From the NCBI GenBank assembly GCA_023145125.1, contig JAGLEK010000227.1, positions 1 to 7,812 of the forward strand: 7,812 nucleotides of DNA, in the 5' to 3' direction. The notes beneath the pieces are model-generated. The model was not told where the DNA came from, made no database searches, and was given only the letters and a program-made list of their open reading frames with translations. Below, piece by piece: positions 1 to 6,376 of this stretch (within the stretch, counting starts at the first letter, position 1; every line of letters begins with the position of its first letter). The DNA comes from Bacteroidales bacterium. GTDB lineage: Bacteria; Bacteroidota; Bacteroidia; Bacteroidales; B18-G4. The translations under genes were made by a program, and so were the position numbers.

Positions 1-491
1 GTTCGTTTTGCGATCAGCCCGGCCTTCCCCGCTCCGAAGATGATAATATCAGAACGCTCACCCGATGGTGTGGCCATCTCCATATAAGTCACCTTCACAA
101 CTATCCGAAAGGCTGTCATGATCAACACAGTGGTGATAAAGTCAATAATAATGATAGAGAATGGAATAAAAAACAAACCATTCACGACATAAAAGGTGAC
201 AAGGTTTGTGAGCACAAAAACAAGGCTGCCGGAAAAGATCACCAGAAAAATGCGGATGACATCTTCGGTGCTGGTGTACTTGATGATCCCAACATAAGTC
301 CTTCCAATCAGGAAGCTTATCATCCTGACAAGGATAATGTAGGCAAGCACTTTCGGGAAAACATCCATCTCCACCTCCGGAATGGAAAAGTTAAACCGCA
401 GGAGGTAGGCAAGCACCACAGAGGCCACCACAATGAACATATCAATGATAAGGATGACGATCCGTGGTGTGTTTTTTATAGTGCGAAACAT
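1..491 (-). CDS. CapD/FlaA1-like polysaccharide biosynthesis protein, N-terminal part (3' end outside window)
   Basis: The visible part is 163 codons, reading from the ATG at 491 out of the left edge of the window. It has four predicted membrane helices (about residues 11-31, 46-63, 78-103 and 107-130). Between helices 2 and 3 lies RTYVGIIKYTSTEDVIRIF, which resembles the conserved loop of the WbpM/PglF/CapD family. Just before the cut comes a Rossmann nucleotide-binding start, IIIFGAGKAG (GxGxxG at 153-158). Known members are inner-membrane NDP-sugar 4,6-dehydratases or epimerases that make precursors for capsule, O-antigen or glycoprotein glycans. The catalytic C-terminal domain is not visible, so the exact reaction cannot be assigned. 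The start is supported by the membrane topology and by a TAnnTTTG-type box 20 nt upstream. It is divergent from gcvT. Confidence 0.85.
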   Translation of the reverse strand, partial: MFRTIKNTPRIVILIIDMFIVVASVVLAYLLRFNFSIPEVEMDVFPKVLAYIILVRMISFLIGRTYVGIIKYTSTEDVIRIFLVIFSGSLVFVLTNLVTFYVVNGLFFIPFSIIIIDFITTVLIMTAFRIVVKVTYMEMATPSGERSDIIIFGAGKAGLIAKR

Positions 492-510
492 TTTCAAATA
501 TAATAAGTCT

Positions 511-518
511 CAAAGATA
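511..518 (-). promoter_or_regulatory. Putative Bacteroidota -7 box for the CapD-like gene
   Basis: Read on the minus strand this is TATCTTTG, a full match to the Bacteroidota housekeeping sigma -7 consensus TAnnTTTG. It lies 20 nt before the ATG at 491, which implies a short 5' leader. I see no clear -33 TTG element at the usual distance, so this is a candidate only. Confidence 0.45.
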
Positions 519-563
519 TAAAGAAAATCATGACCATAGTGAAGCACATAAAGGAGTATTTTA

Positions 564-571
564 TACTTTTG
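564..571 (+). promoter_or_regulatory. Putative Bacteroidota -7 box for gcvT
   Basis: The sequence TACTTTTG matches TAnnTTTG and ends 33 nt before the gcvT start codon, giving a leader of roughly 25-30 nt. The expected -33 element is not obvious. Together with the opposite box at 511-518 it makes a small divergent promoter region. It probably serves both gcvT and the following peptidase gene. Confidence 0.45.
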
Positions 572-604
572 TGGCTCTGAATTTCAATATTAATAAATCC
601 TTTT

Positions 605-1693
605 ATGAAAAACACTGCATTAACGAAGATCCATGAATCCATGGGAGCCAGGGTAGTCTCCTTTGCCGGATACAACATGCCGGTAACCTTTGAAGGCGTC
701 ATTGCCGAACACGAGACTGTAAGAAAGGGAGTGGGCGTTTTTGATGTTTCCCATATGGGCGAATTCTGGGTGAAAGGCCCGAAAGCTTTCGAATTTACAC
801 AGAAGGTGACCAGCAATGATGTGTCAAAGCTCACAAACGGCAAGGTTCAGTACACCTGCTTCCCAAATGGAAAGGGAGGGATCGTCGATGATCTCCTCGT
901 TTACAGGATCGATGAAGAAACATACCTTCTGGTCGTGAATGCATCTAACATTGACAAGGACTGGCAGTGGTGCATATCACAAAACAGCATGGGTGCTGAA
1001 TTATTTAATGCTTCCGACGAGATCTCACAGCTTGCAGTGCAAGGGCCCAAAGGCCTGGAAGCAATGCAAAAGCTTACCAATGAGCCTATCACGGATATGG
1101 AGTATTATACCTTTAAGAAATTGAATTTTGCCGGCGTGGAGGACGTCATCCTGTCAACCACAGGATATACCGGATCAGGCGGATGCGAGATATACATGGC
1201 CAATGCTGATGCAGAAAAGATATACAAAGCAGTGCTGGAAGCAGGAGAAGAATATGGCATCAGGCCCATCGGCCTCGCCGCCAGGGACACATTACGCCTG
1301 GAAATGGGTTTCTGCCTCTACGGTAACGACATAGACGATACCACCTCCCCCATCGAAGCAGGCCTGGGCTGGATCACCAAGTTTACCGAGGGCAATGATT
1401 TCATCGACCGTGAGCTGCTTGCAAAACAAAAAGAAGAAGGCCCCACACGCCGGCTGCGTGGATTTGAGATGATCGACAAAGGGATCCCCAGGCAGCATTA
1501 TGAAATCTGCACTGCCGATGGTGAATTAATCGGAGAAGTGACATCGGGCACCATGTCGCCTTCAACAAAAAAGGCTATTGGCCTGGGATATATCAATACC
1601 GGGCACAATAAATTCGACAGCGAAGTTTATATCAAGGTCAGGAATAAACTGCTAAAGGCCCGCATTGTAAGGCCTCCATTTTATAAAGCATAA
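605..1693 (+). CDS. gcvT: Aminomethyltransferase, glycine cleavage system T-protein
   Basis: This 362-residue protein has the normal length for GcvT. In the glycine cleavage complex the T-protein takes the aminomethyl group from lipoyl-GcvH, releases ammonia and makes 5,10-methylenetetrahydrofolate in the cytoplasm. Visible family features are the N-terminal FAGYNMPV and FDVSHMGEFWVKG (about 20-58), GGIVDDLLVYR (91-101, containing the catalytic Asp region), GYTGSGGCEIY (187-197), AARDTLRLEMGFCLYGNDID (225-244) and the C-terminal barrel motif TSGTMSPS (313-320). The 187-197 motif differs slightly from the common GYTGEDGFEIY. The start at 605 is the only one that keeps the full N-terminus. The gcvH and gcvP genes are not in the window. 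The peptidase gene begins 17 nt after the stop, so the two are likely co-transcribed. Confidence 0.97.
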   Translation: MKNTALTKIHESMGARVVSFAGYNMPVTFEGVIAEHETVRKGVGVFDVSHMGEFWVKGPKAFEFTQKVTSNDVSKLTNGKVQYTCFPNGKGGIVDDLLVYRIDEETYLLVVNASNIDKDWQWCISQNSMGAELFNASDEISQLAVQGPKGLEAMQKLTNEPITDMEYYTFKKLNFAGVEDVILSTTGYTGSGGCEIYMANADAEKIYKAVLEAGEEYGIRPIGLAARDTLRLEMGFCLYGNDIDDTTSPIEAGLGWITKFTEGNDFIDRELLAKQKEEGPTRRLRGFEMIDKGIPRQHYEICTADGELIGEVTSGTMSPSTKKAIGLGYINTGHNKFDSEVYIKVRNKLLKARIVRPPFYKA

Positions 1694-1710
1694 TTATTCA
1701 AAAAGAAACC

Positions 1711-3762
1711 ATGAAAAAAATTATCATCCTCATCATTGTAATTATGAGCATATCAATCTATTCCTGCGATCAGGCTAAAGAAAAAGAAACTACAGGAGAA
1801 AAAAGCGATTTTCAATTTCTCACCGAGCAATTTGCCGATCTGAAGATCATGCGTTACCAGATCCCGGGCTTTGAAGAACTGAGCCTCGACCAGAAAAAGC
1901 TGATCTATTATCTCGGAGAGGCAGCGCTGGCCGGACGTGACATTATCTTTGACCAGAATTTCAAGTATAACCTGGCCGTGAGGAGGACACTGGAAGAGAT
2001 CTCCAAAAATTTTGCCGGCGACAGGCAAACCCAGGAGTGGAGCGAATTTAACGTATACCTGAAACGGGTATGGTTCTCCAATGGCATCCATCACCATTAT
2101 TCAACAGATAAGTTCATGCCGGGCTTTGATAAGGAATATTTTGAAATGCTGATCAACAATTCGCCGGGCTCGGTATTTCCGCTCAGGGAAGGACAGCAAC
2201 TGGAAGAATTCTCAGGATTGCTGACAGAGGTAATCTTTAACCCCGATATAGCAGCCAAAAGGATATACAGCAACACAGACTTCGACCTCATCGAGCTGTC
2301 AGCATGCAACTATTATGAGGGAGTCAACCAGGAGGAGGTTGAGGCCTATTATGAAAGCATCAAGGTGGCCGGCGACGAAACACCCATCTCCTATGGATTG
2401 AATTCCAAGCTGATAAAGGAAGATGGCAAGGTTAAGGAAGATGTCTACAAAGTGGACGGCTTATACGGGGAGGCTATTTCACGAATTATATACTGGCTTG
2501 ATAAAGCCGAAGCGGTGGCCGAGACAGAGCAACAGAAAGAAGCGCTTGGAGTCCTGGCCGAATATTATAAAACCGGCGACCTGGAGCTCTGGGACAAATA
2601 CAATGTGCTCTGGGTTGAAGACCTTGTACCCGAAGTAGACTACGTAAACGGGTTTATTGAAGTTTACGGTGACCCCATGGGTATGAAGGCCAGCTGGGAA
2701 TCAGTGGTGAACTTCAAAAACCTGGAGGCTACCAGTCGAACAGAGATCATCAGCAAGAATGCACAATGGTTTGAAGACAACTCCCCTACCGACCCCCGCT
2801 TTAAGAAAGAAGAGGTCAAGGGTGTATCAGCCAAGGTTATCACCGTGGCCCAGCTTGGTGGCGATTGCTATCCTTCAACCCCCATTGGCATCAACCTTCC
2901 CAATGCTGACTGGATCAGAAAAGACCATGGGTCAAAATCCGTTACTATGGATAATATCACCTATGCCTATGACCAGGCCAGCCTGGGGAATGGCTTTTTG
3001 GAAGAGTTCTGCGCAACACCGGAGGAGATCGAACGCTCCAAAAAATATGGCTATATGGCAGGCAATATCCACACCGACATGCATGAATGCCTTGGACACG
3101 GATCGGGACAATTACTGCCGGGAACCAGTTCAGAGGCACTGAAGAATTACAGTTCAGCATTGGAAGAATCACGTGCCGACCTCTTCGCCCTGTATTATAT
3201 GTGGTCGCCGAAAATGCAGGAACTGGGATTACTGCCTGACAGGGAAGCAGCCATGGCAGAATATGACAGCTATATGCGTAACGGGCTGATGACGCAGCTT
3301 ACACGCATCCAACCCGGGAAAGATATTGAGCAGGCACATATGCGCAACCGGCAGCTGATCAGCAGGTGGTGCTATGAGAGCGGCAAGGAAGATAATGTCA
3401 TTGAAGAAATTAGCCGGGACGGCAAAACCTATTATAAGATCAACGACTATGACAGGCTGAATGAGCTGCTTGGAGAATTGCTCGCCGAGGTACAGCGCAT
3501 CAAGTCAGAAGGTGACTACGAGGCCGGGAAACAACTGGTAGAGGCCTATGCCGTCAAGTTTGATCCTGAACTGCATGCAGAGGTACTCGAAAGGTATGGC
3601 AAGCTGAACCTGGCGCCTTATGGCGGCTTCATCAACCCCGTGCTGGTTCCGGTCTTTGATGGAGAAAACATCATTGATGTGAAAGTGGAATACCCGGATG
3701 ATTATGCGGAGCAGATGATGAGGTATGCGAAGGATTACTCGTATTTGCCGACTTATAATTAA
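1711..3762 (+). CDS. Dipeptidyl-peptidase III (M49 zinc metallopeptidase), predicted lipoprotein
   Basis: This 683-residue protein carries both M49 signatures: HECLGH at residues 458-463 (HExxxH, zinc ligands H458 and H463, catalytic E459) and EESRAD at 485-490 (third zinc ligand E486). The HECLGH form and this spacing match DPP III of Bacteroides thetaiotaomicron, whose numbering is offset by about 10 residues. DPP III removes dipeptides from the N-terminus of oligopeptides. The N-terminus MKKIIILIIVIMSISIYSC is a lipoprotein signal with lipobox I-Y-S-C19, followed by a charged, flexible stretch. The enzyme is therefore predicted to be exported and lipid-anchored, probably for peptide use in the periplasm or at the surface, whereas eukaryotic DPP III is cytosolic. 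Which membrane leaflet it occupies cannot be told. It lies 17 nt after gcvT and ends just before the left hairpins of the transposase unit. Confidence 0.95.
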   Translation: MKKIIILIIVIMSISIYSCDQAKEKETTGEKSDFQFLTEQFADLKIMRYQIPGFEELSLDQKKLIYYLGEAALAGRDIIFDQNFKYNLAVRRTLEEISKNFAGDRQTQEWSEFNVYLKRVWFSNGIHHHYSTDKFMPGFDKEYFEMLINNSPGSVFPLREGQQLEEFSGLLTEVIFNPDIAAKRIYSNTDFDLIELSACNYYEGVNQEEVEAYYESIKVAGDETPISYGLNSKLIKEDGKVKEDVYKVDGLYGEAISRIIYWLDKAEAVAETEQQKEALGVLAEYYKTGDLELWDKYNVLWVEDLVPEVDYVNGFIEVYGDPMGMKASWESVVNFKNLEATSRTEIISKNAQWFEDNSPTDPRFKKEEVKGVSAKVITVAQLGGDCYPSTPIGINLPNADWIRKDHGSKSVTMDNITYAYDQASLGNGFLEEFCATPEEIERSKKYGYMAGNIHTDMHECLGHGSGQLLPGTSSEALKNYSSALEESRADLFALYYMWSPKMQELGLLPDREAAMAEYDSYMRNGLMTQLTRIQPGKDIEQAHMRNRQLISRWCYESGKEDNVIEEISRDGKTYYKINDYDRLNELLGELLAEVQRIKSEGDYEAGKQLVEAYAVKFDPELHAEVLERYGKLNLAPYGGFINPVLVPVFDGENIIDVKVEYPDDYAEQMMRYAKDYSYLPTYN

Positions 3763-3764
3763 GA

Positions 3765-3815
3765 GCATTCGCGCGATTGCATCGCGCGAAAAATTCCCTC
3801 TCGTTTTTAACGAGA
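3765..3815 (+). repeat. Left double-hairpin end of the RAYT unit (possible terminator of the gcvT-DPP III operon)
   Basis: GCAT is followed by the outer hairpin TCGCGCGAT-TGC-ATCGCGCGA (3769-3789), which the flanking T/A at 3768 and 3790 extends to 10 bp. A 9-nt spacer follows, then the inner hairpin TCTCGTT-TTT-AACGAGA (3799-3815). It starts 2 nt after the DPP III stop codon and ends 6 nt before the transposase stop on the opposite strand. The stable hairpins could end transcription from either side, but no run of T directly follows the outer stem in the rightward direction. Confidence 0.8.
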
Positions 3816-3821
3816 ATAAAT

Positions 3822-4388
3822 TCAATATGTAACCAATCTTTGTGATTCAATAACGATATCCAGCAATGCATCCTTGCTGGCATAATTTCTTGCTGAACTG
3901 AATAGATATTCTTCCGGTTTTTCTACAATCATTGCTTTCACAGGATTATTATGAATATAATTTAGCTTTTGATAAAAAAATGAAGGACTATATATTATTA
4001 AAGCGTGATTTCCATCTCGCCATAATTTGTAGTTTTTTACCCTGTTTAAATATTTTCCTGCATAATAAAAGTTAGCGATCATCCATCTTTTCCTGCTTTC
4101 CGTTCCTTCCAGAATTTCGCTGACGATCTTTTTTGATGTGAACTTTTTAAAGTCCCTAACAACATCGCTTAAATGATTATCACCTTCAGTTGTAGCAATC
4201 AAATGGAGATGGTTACTCATAAGACACCATCCAAGAATAATTAATCCCTTATTCTCCTGGCAATACTTCAGGGCATTAAGAATAATTAGTTTGTGTTTGT
4301 TTCTGGTAAACACATCTATCCACCCCACTACCGTCATAGTTAGAAAGTATGGTTTGTGTTTTTCACGTATCGTCAAGTTGCTCCCCAT
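3822..4388 (-). CDS. REP-associated tyrosine transposase (RAYT, Y1_Tnp / IS200-like family)
   Basis: The protein is 188 residues long and appears intact. The HUH motif is in LMSNHLHLIA (H60 and H62, metal ligands). The likely catalytic tyrosine is Y144 in KLNYIHNNPVKAMIVEKPEEYLFSSARNYA, and YIHNNPV is a hallmark of RAYTs. The N-terminus YFLTMTVVGWIDVFTR and the middle KNYKLWRDGNHA (119-130) are also typical of the Bacteroidota branch. Known members nick and rejoin single-stranded DNA at REP-type hairpins, and they are usually single-copy and vertically kept rather than aggressive insertion sequences. The gene looks more A/T-rich than its neighbours. Matching hairpin pairs flank it on both sides. 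The ATG at 4388 is chosen because it gives the standard N-terminus. No convincing promoter is visible. Confidence 0.92.
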   Translation of the reverse strand: MGSNLTIREKHKPYFLTMTVVGWIDVFTRNKHKLIILNALKYCQENKGLIILGWCLMSNHLHLIATTEGDNHLSDVVRDFKKFTSKKIVSEILEGTESRKRWMIANFYYAGKYLNRVKNYKLWRDGNHALIIYSPSFFYQKLNYIHNNPVKAMIVEKPEEYLFSSARNYASKDALLDIVIESQRLVTY

Positions 4389-4460
4389 TTGATCCGAGTC
4401 TACTTATTAATACGGAATTAAAGAAAATGTCACATCAATCTACAGAAAAAAAAATATTGA

Positions 4461-4511
4461 GGGCGTTAAAAACGCCTTAGGAAATTAAGCGCGTTGCAAA
4501 CGCGCTTGTGC
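4461..4511 (-). repeat. Right double-hairpin end of the RAYT unit (inverted relative to the left end)
   Basis: Read on the minus strand from 4511: GCAC, outer hairpin AAGCGCGTT-TGC-AACGCGCTT, 9-nt spacer AATTTCCTA, then inner hairpin GGCGTT-TTT-AACGCC, whose arms on the plus strand are 4462-4467 and 4471-4476. It aligns without gaps to 3765-3815, with 33 of 51 positions identical by my hand count. Most differences inside the stems are compensated on the partner arm. Confidence 0.8.
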
Positions 4512-4533
4512 ATAGTAACCAGCAGCCAGTAAC

Positions 4534-4580
4534 AGGTGCAAGGTGCAGGGTACAAGGGATTTAACCATTTAGCCATTTAA
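4534..4580. repeat. Short-word repeats between the RAYT unit and the sulfotransferase gene
   Basis: Three units in 7-nt phase are visible from 4534: AGGTGCA, AGGTGCA and GGGTACA. They are followed by AACCATTT and AGCCATTT words (4563-4578). The second set is the reverse complement of the TTAAATGG words at 7051-7073. No gene is visible between 4512 and 4603. Confidence 0.55.
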
Positions 4581-4603
4581 CAGTCAATCCAAGCAATAAA
4601 GTT

Positions 4604-5755
4604 TTATGAATTAATCTCCAAATTATCAGGAACCTGGTAATCCCACCTTTCCATGGCGAAATCTACCTTTGGAAGGATCTCATCAAGCAATGAGCTTTTT
4701 ATCGCATACTTATTCTTTACAAAGTCCTTTTCAGATTCAGCATAGGCATTAATAACCGGGCCGGCTTTGTCAAAACCTTTCATCTTTAATCTATCATAGA
4801 TGTTTTGCATCTCCTCCGTGGGTCTCGACATAAGGTCATCATATCGTATTTCCAGCAGGTTGCCTTCAGGGATCAGGTCTTTGGTGTCGAGATAGCGGTG
4901 TATCAGTTGATCATAGACCGTGTAGATATCGTTATGGAGTTTATCATAATCAACCTTGTGGAGGGTTAATCCGGGCATCATCATGTCAAAGAAATGACGT
5001 GTCGACAGTATCACATCCACAGGGTTGCGATGGATAAAGATAAATTTTGCATCGGGAAACATTTTTAGCAGCATCGGGATGCGGCCTGTGTTTACCGGGT
5101 TCTTCGACAGGAAGCGGCTTTTGCCCGAATATATCATGGCCTTGTTGATCACCCTGTGATAATCATTAATAAATGAGTCACGAAGCTTGTCATCAGAGTT
5201 TTCAAATGTGAGAAATTCATCATAGTACTGCAGCATCCGTTCCGGGAAATACCAGAAATAATAATAACAGCCGGGTATACGCGCAGCAAGGGTAAATTCC
5301 TCCTCCTGAGGATAGTCGACGCTCAGCGTTACATTATCCCCTTTTCGGTTAATGGGGATCAACATCTTCATAATATTCTTGAAGATGAACCTGCTGCCTG
5401 CCGACAGGGTCTGGTCCGGGAATACACTCTGATAGGTCGTCACATAGGAAGCTTCGGGATCCATACATAAAAGATTGTGCAAATGTGTGGTTCCACTGCG
5501 CCAGTGGCCGAGGATGAAGACCGGTGGTTCCCTGAGGTCTACTTTCTTTGCTTTTCCATCATAGGCCAGCTTCTCATATATCCTGAAAGGCACGCCTATC
5601 ATGCTGACAAGGGAAATGATGAAGGCACGGCCACGAAAGCCTTTTTCAACACCATATTTCTTCAGCATACGCAGCAGCAACGGAAAGTTATATCCCACCG
5701 CCGGCGGCAGGTACAATCTGAAACTCTCCCTGATGTACTTCGTCTTTCCCTTCAT
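4604..5755 (-). CDS. Sulfotransferase family protein (PAPS-dependent)
   Basis: This 383-residue protein has the P-loop-like 5'-phosphosulfate binding site ILGHWRSGTTHLHNLLCMDP (81-100) and the 3'-phosphate site FIFIHRNPVDVILSTRHFF (238-256, key R243 and S251). It also has SKNPVNTGRI (217-226) and LEIRYDDLMSRP (301-312), all in the order expected for the sulfotransferase fold. Such enzymes move sulfate from PAPS to a hydroxyl or amino group of a carbohydrate, lipid or small molecule. The acceptor cannot be predicted. A hydrophobic patch at about 46-56 could associate with the membrane, but there is no signal peptide. The start at 5755 is chosen because it keeps the whole N-terminal helix region. 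No PAPS-synthesis or glycan gene is adjacent except the distant CapD-like gene, so the pathway is open. Confidence 0.9.
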   Translation of the reverse strand: MKGKTKYIRESFRLYLPPAVGYNFPLLLRMLKKYGVEKGFRGRAFIISLVSMIGVPFRIYEKLAYDGKAKKVDLREPPVFILGHWRSGTTHLHNLLCMDPEASYVTTYQSVFPDQTLSAGSRFIFKNIMKMLIPINRKGDNVTLSVDYPQEEEFTLAARIPGCYYYFWYFPERMLQYYDEFLTFENSDDKLRDSFINDYHRVINKAMIYSGKSRFLSKNPVNTGRIPMLLKMFPDAKFIFIHRNPVDVILSTRHFFDMMMPGLTLHKVDYDKLHNDIYTVYDQLIHRYLDTKDLIPEGNLLEIRYDDLMSRPTEEMQNIYDRLKMKGFDKAGPVINAYAESEKDFVKNKYAIKSSLLDEILPKVDFAMERWDYQVPDNLEINS

Positions 5756-5759
5756 ACGG

Positions 5760-5790
5760 TAAAATTAAAAAATCCTGCCCGTAAAACAAA
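5760..5790 (-). promoter_or_regulatory. Possible promoter of the sulfotransferase gene
   Basis: On the minus strand TTTG (5787-5790) is followed after 19 nt by TAATTTTA (5760-5767), a 7-of-8 match to TAnnTTTG. This fits the Bacteroidota -33/-7 spacing. It ends only 4 nt before the ATG at 5755, so transcription would start at or almost at the start codon. Either the mRNA is nearly leaderless or the match is chance in A/T-rich DNA. Confidence 0.35.
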
Positions 5791-5801
5791 CAAGACCCTG
5801 A

Positions 5802-5843
5802 TGAAATCTGAAGTCTGAACTTTGAAGTCTGAAATCAGAAATT
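5802..5843. repeat. Degenerate TGAAATC heptamer array
   Basis: Six consecutive 7-nt units in phase are visible: TGAAATC, TGAAGTC, TGAACTT, TGAAGTC, TGAAATC and AGAAATT. The array lies upstream of the sulfotransferase gene and shares its unit with the hairpin-forming array at 5911-5973. No gene is visible in 5756-5997. Confidence 0.7.
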
Positions 5844-5910
5844 GCACTCTGCCAATCTTGCAATAATTTTTAAATTTTTCACTATTCACTCCAAATAGGC
5901 ACTAGGCACT

Positions 5911-5973
5911 TGAAATCAGAATCTGAAATCTGAAATCTGAAGTTCGAATTTCAGATTTCAGATTTCAGATTTC
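5911..5973. repeat. Inverted TGAAATC heptamer arrays forming a 22-bp hairpin
   Basis: TGAAATC units on the left (5911-5941) face TTTCAGA units, the inverse of the same word, on the right (5949-5969). The arms 5920-5941 and 5950-5971 are perfectly complementary over 22 bp, with an 8-nt loop GTTCGAAT that itself contains the palindrome TTCGAA. The hairpin begins about 25 nt after the GroES-like stop codon in the direction of transcription. It could act as an mRNA 3' end structure, although no T-run follows. Confidence 0.75.
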
Positions 5974-5997
5974 GAAATATAATCCAGGTCTCCTGAA

Positions 5998-6285
5998 TTA
6001 TATTTCGTCGGTATCAACAACTTTAGCCAAAAGCTCAGCATAAGGCACCGTCAGGTATTTCTTTCCTTCAAATTCGATCTCTGTACCTGTGAACTGTTTG
6101 TAAAAAACAGTATCGCCGATGGCTACTTCGCAATTCTCAATATTGCTGAGCGATACAATCTTTGCAAATAATGGTTTTTCTTTAGCTGAATCGGGGATGA
6201 TGATCCCGGCAGCAGTAGTTTGCTCTTTCTTATCATCCGTAATATCAAGGATGACATTTTGATTTAATGGTTGTAGTTCTTTCAT
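5998..6285 (-). CDS. GroES-like co-chaperonin (Hsp10 family), without adjacent groEL
   Basis: This 95-residue protein has the Hsp10 layout. LQPLNQNVILDITDD (4-18) is followed by a mobile-loop region with the hydrophobic GroEL-binding tripeptide in GIIIPDSAKEKP (27-38). Then come AIGDTVFYKQFTGTEI (55-70) and the closing strand KKYLTVPYAELLAKV (75-89). Hsp10 caps the GroEL chamber for protein folding. Compared with E. coli GroES, the segment between the mobile loop and VGD is about six residues shorter, so the roof hairpin is reduced. No groEL follows; the next gene downstream is the sulfotransferase. It may therefore be a second, divergent GroES paralog. A heptamer array fills the 81-nt gap to the upstream redox gene, and the two genes may form one transcript. 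Confidence 0.88.
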   Translation of the reverse strand: MKELQPLNQNVILDITDDKKEQTTAAGIIIPDSAKEKPLFAKIVSLSNIENCEVAIGDTVFYKQFTGTEIEFEGKKYLTVPYAELLAKVVDTDEI

Positions 6286-6305
6286 GATTTGTTGTTATGA
6301 ATGTT

Positions 6306-6376
6306 ACTGGATACTGGATACTGGATACTGGATGCTGGATGCTGATTACTGCCTACTGCATACTGCCTACTGCCTA
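6306..6376. repeat. Ten-unit ACTGGAT/ACTGCCT heptamer array
   Basis: Ten 7-nt units run in unbroken phase over 6306-6375: four ACTGGAT, one GCTGGAT, one GCTGATT, then ACTGCCT, ACTGCAT, ACTGCCT and ACTGCCT. The array occupies nearly all of the gap between the redox gene and the GroES-like gene. Its right end is inside the redox gene, supplying its last codons and stop. It starts 20 nt upstream of the GroES-like start codon. Confidence 0.85.

Larger units (their letters stand above)
3765..4511 (-). mobile_element. RAYT (IS200-like) unit: transposase gene plus inverted double-hairpin ends
   Basis: The unit consists of a Y1-type transposase gene (3822-4388, minus) between two 51-nt ends in inverted orientation, at 3765-3815 and 4461-4511. 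Each end reads inward from the outside as: a GCAT or GCAC tetranucleotide, an outer 9-bp hairpin with loop TGC, a 9-nt spacer, and an inner hairpin with loop TTT. The arrangement of a HUH transposase between palindromes preceded by a short guide-like tetranucleotide is what is known for REP-associated transposases (RAYTs). I see no target duplication, and single-strand HUH elements do not make one. The exact outer limits are inferred from where the similarity stops. Confidence 0.75.

Noticed and set aside
442..843. Minus-strand open frame of 133 codons across the start of gcvT
   Set aside because: It overlaps both the N-terminus of the CapD-like gene and well-conserved gcvT codons in antisense, and has no recognisable domain.
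3768..3790. Classical Rho-independent terminator for the DPP III gene alone
   Set aside because: The hairpin is strong, but in the rightward direction it is followed by A residues rather than a T-run. It also belongs to a repeat that recurs inverted at 4461-4511, so the mobile-end explanation fits better.
5477..5818. Plus-strand open frame antisense to the start of the sulfotransferase gene
   Set aside because: It is the complement of the PAPS-binding region, and its end runs into intergenic repeats; low-complexity, non-protein-like sequence.
5802..6376. CRISPR array
   Set aside because: The repeats are 7-nt units without unique spacers of constant length, and there are no cas genes.
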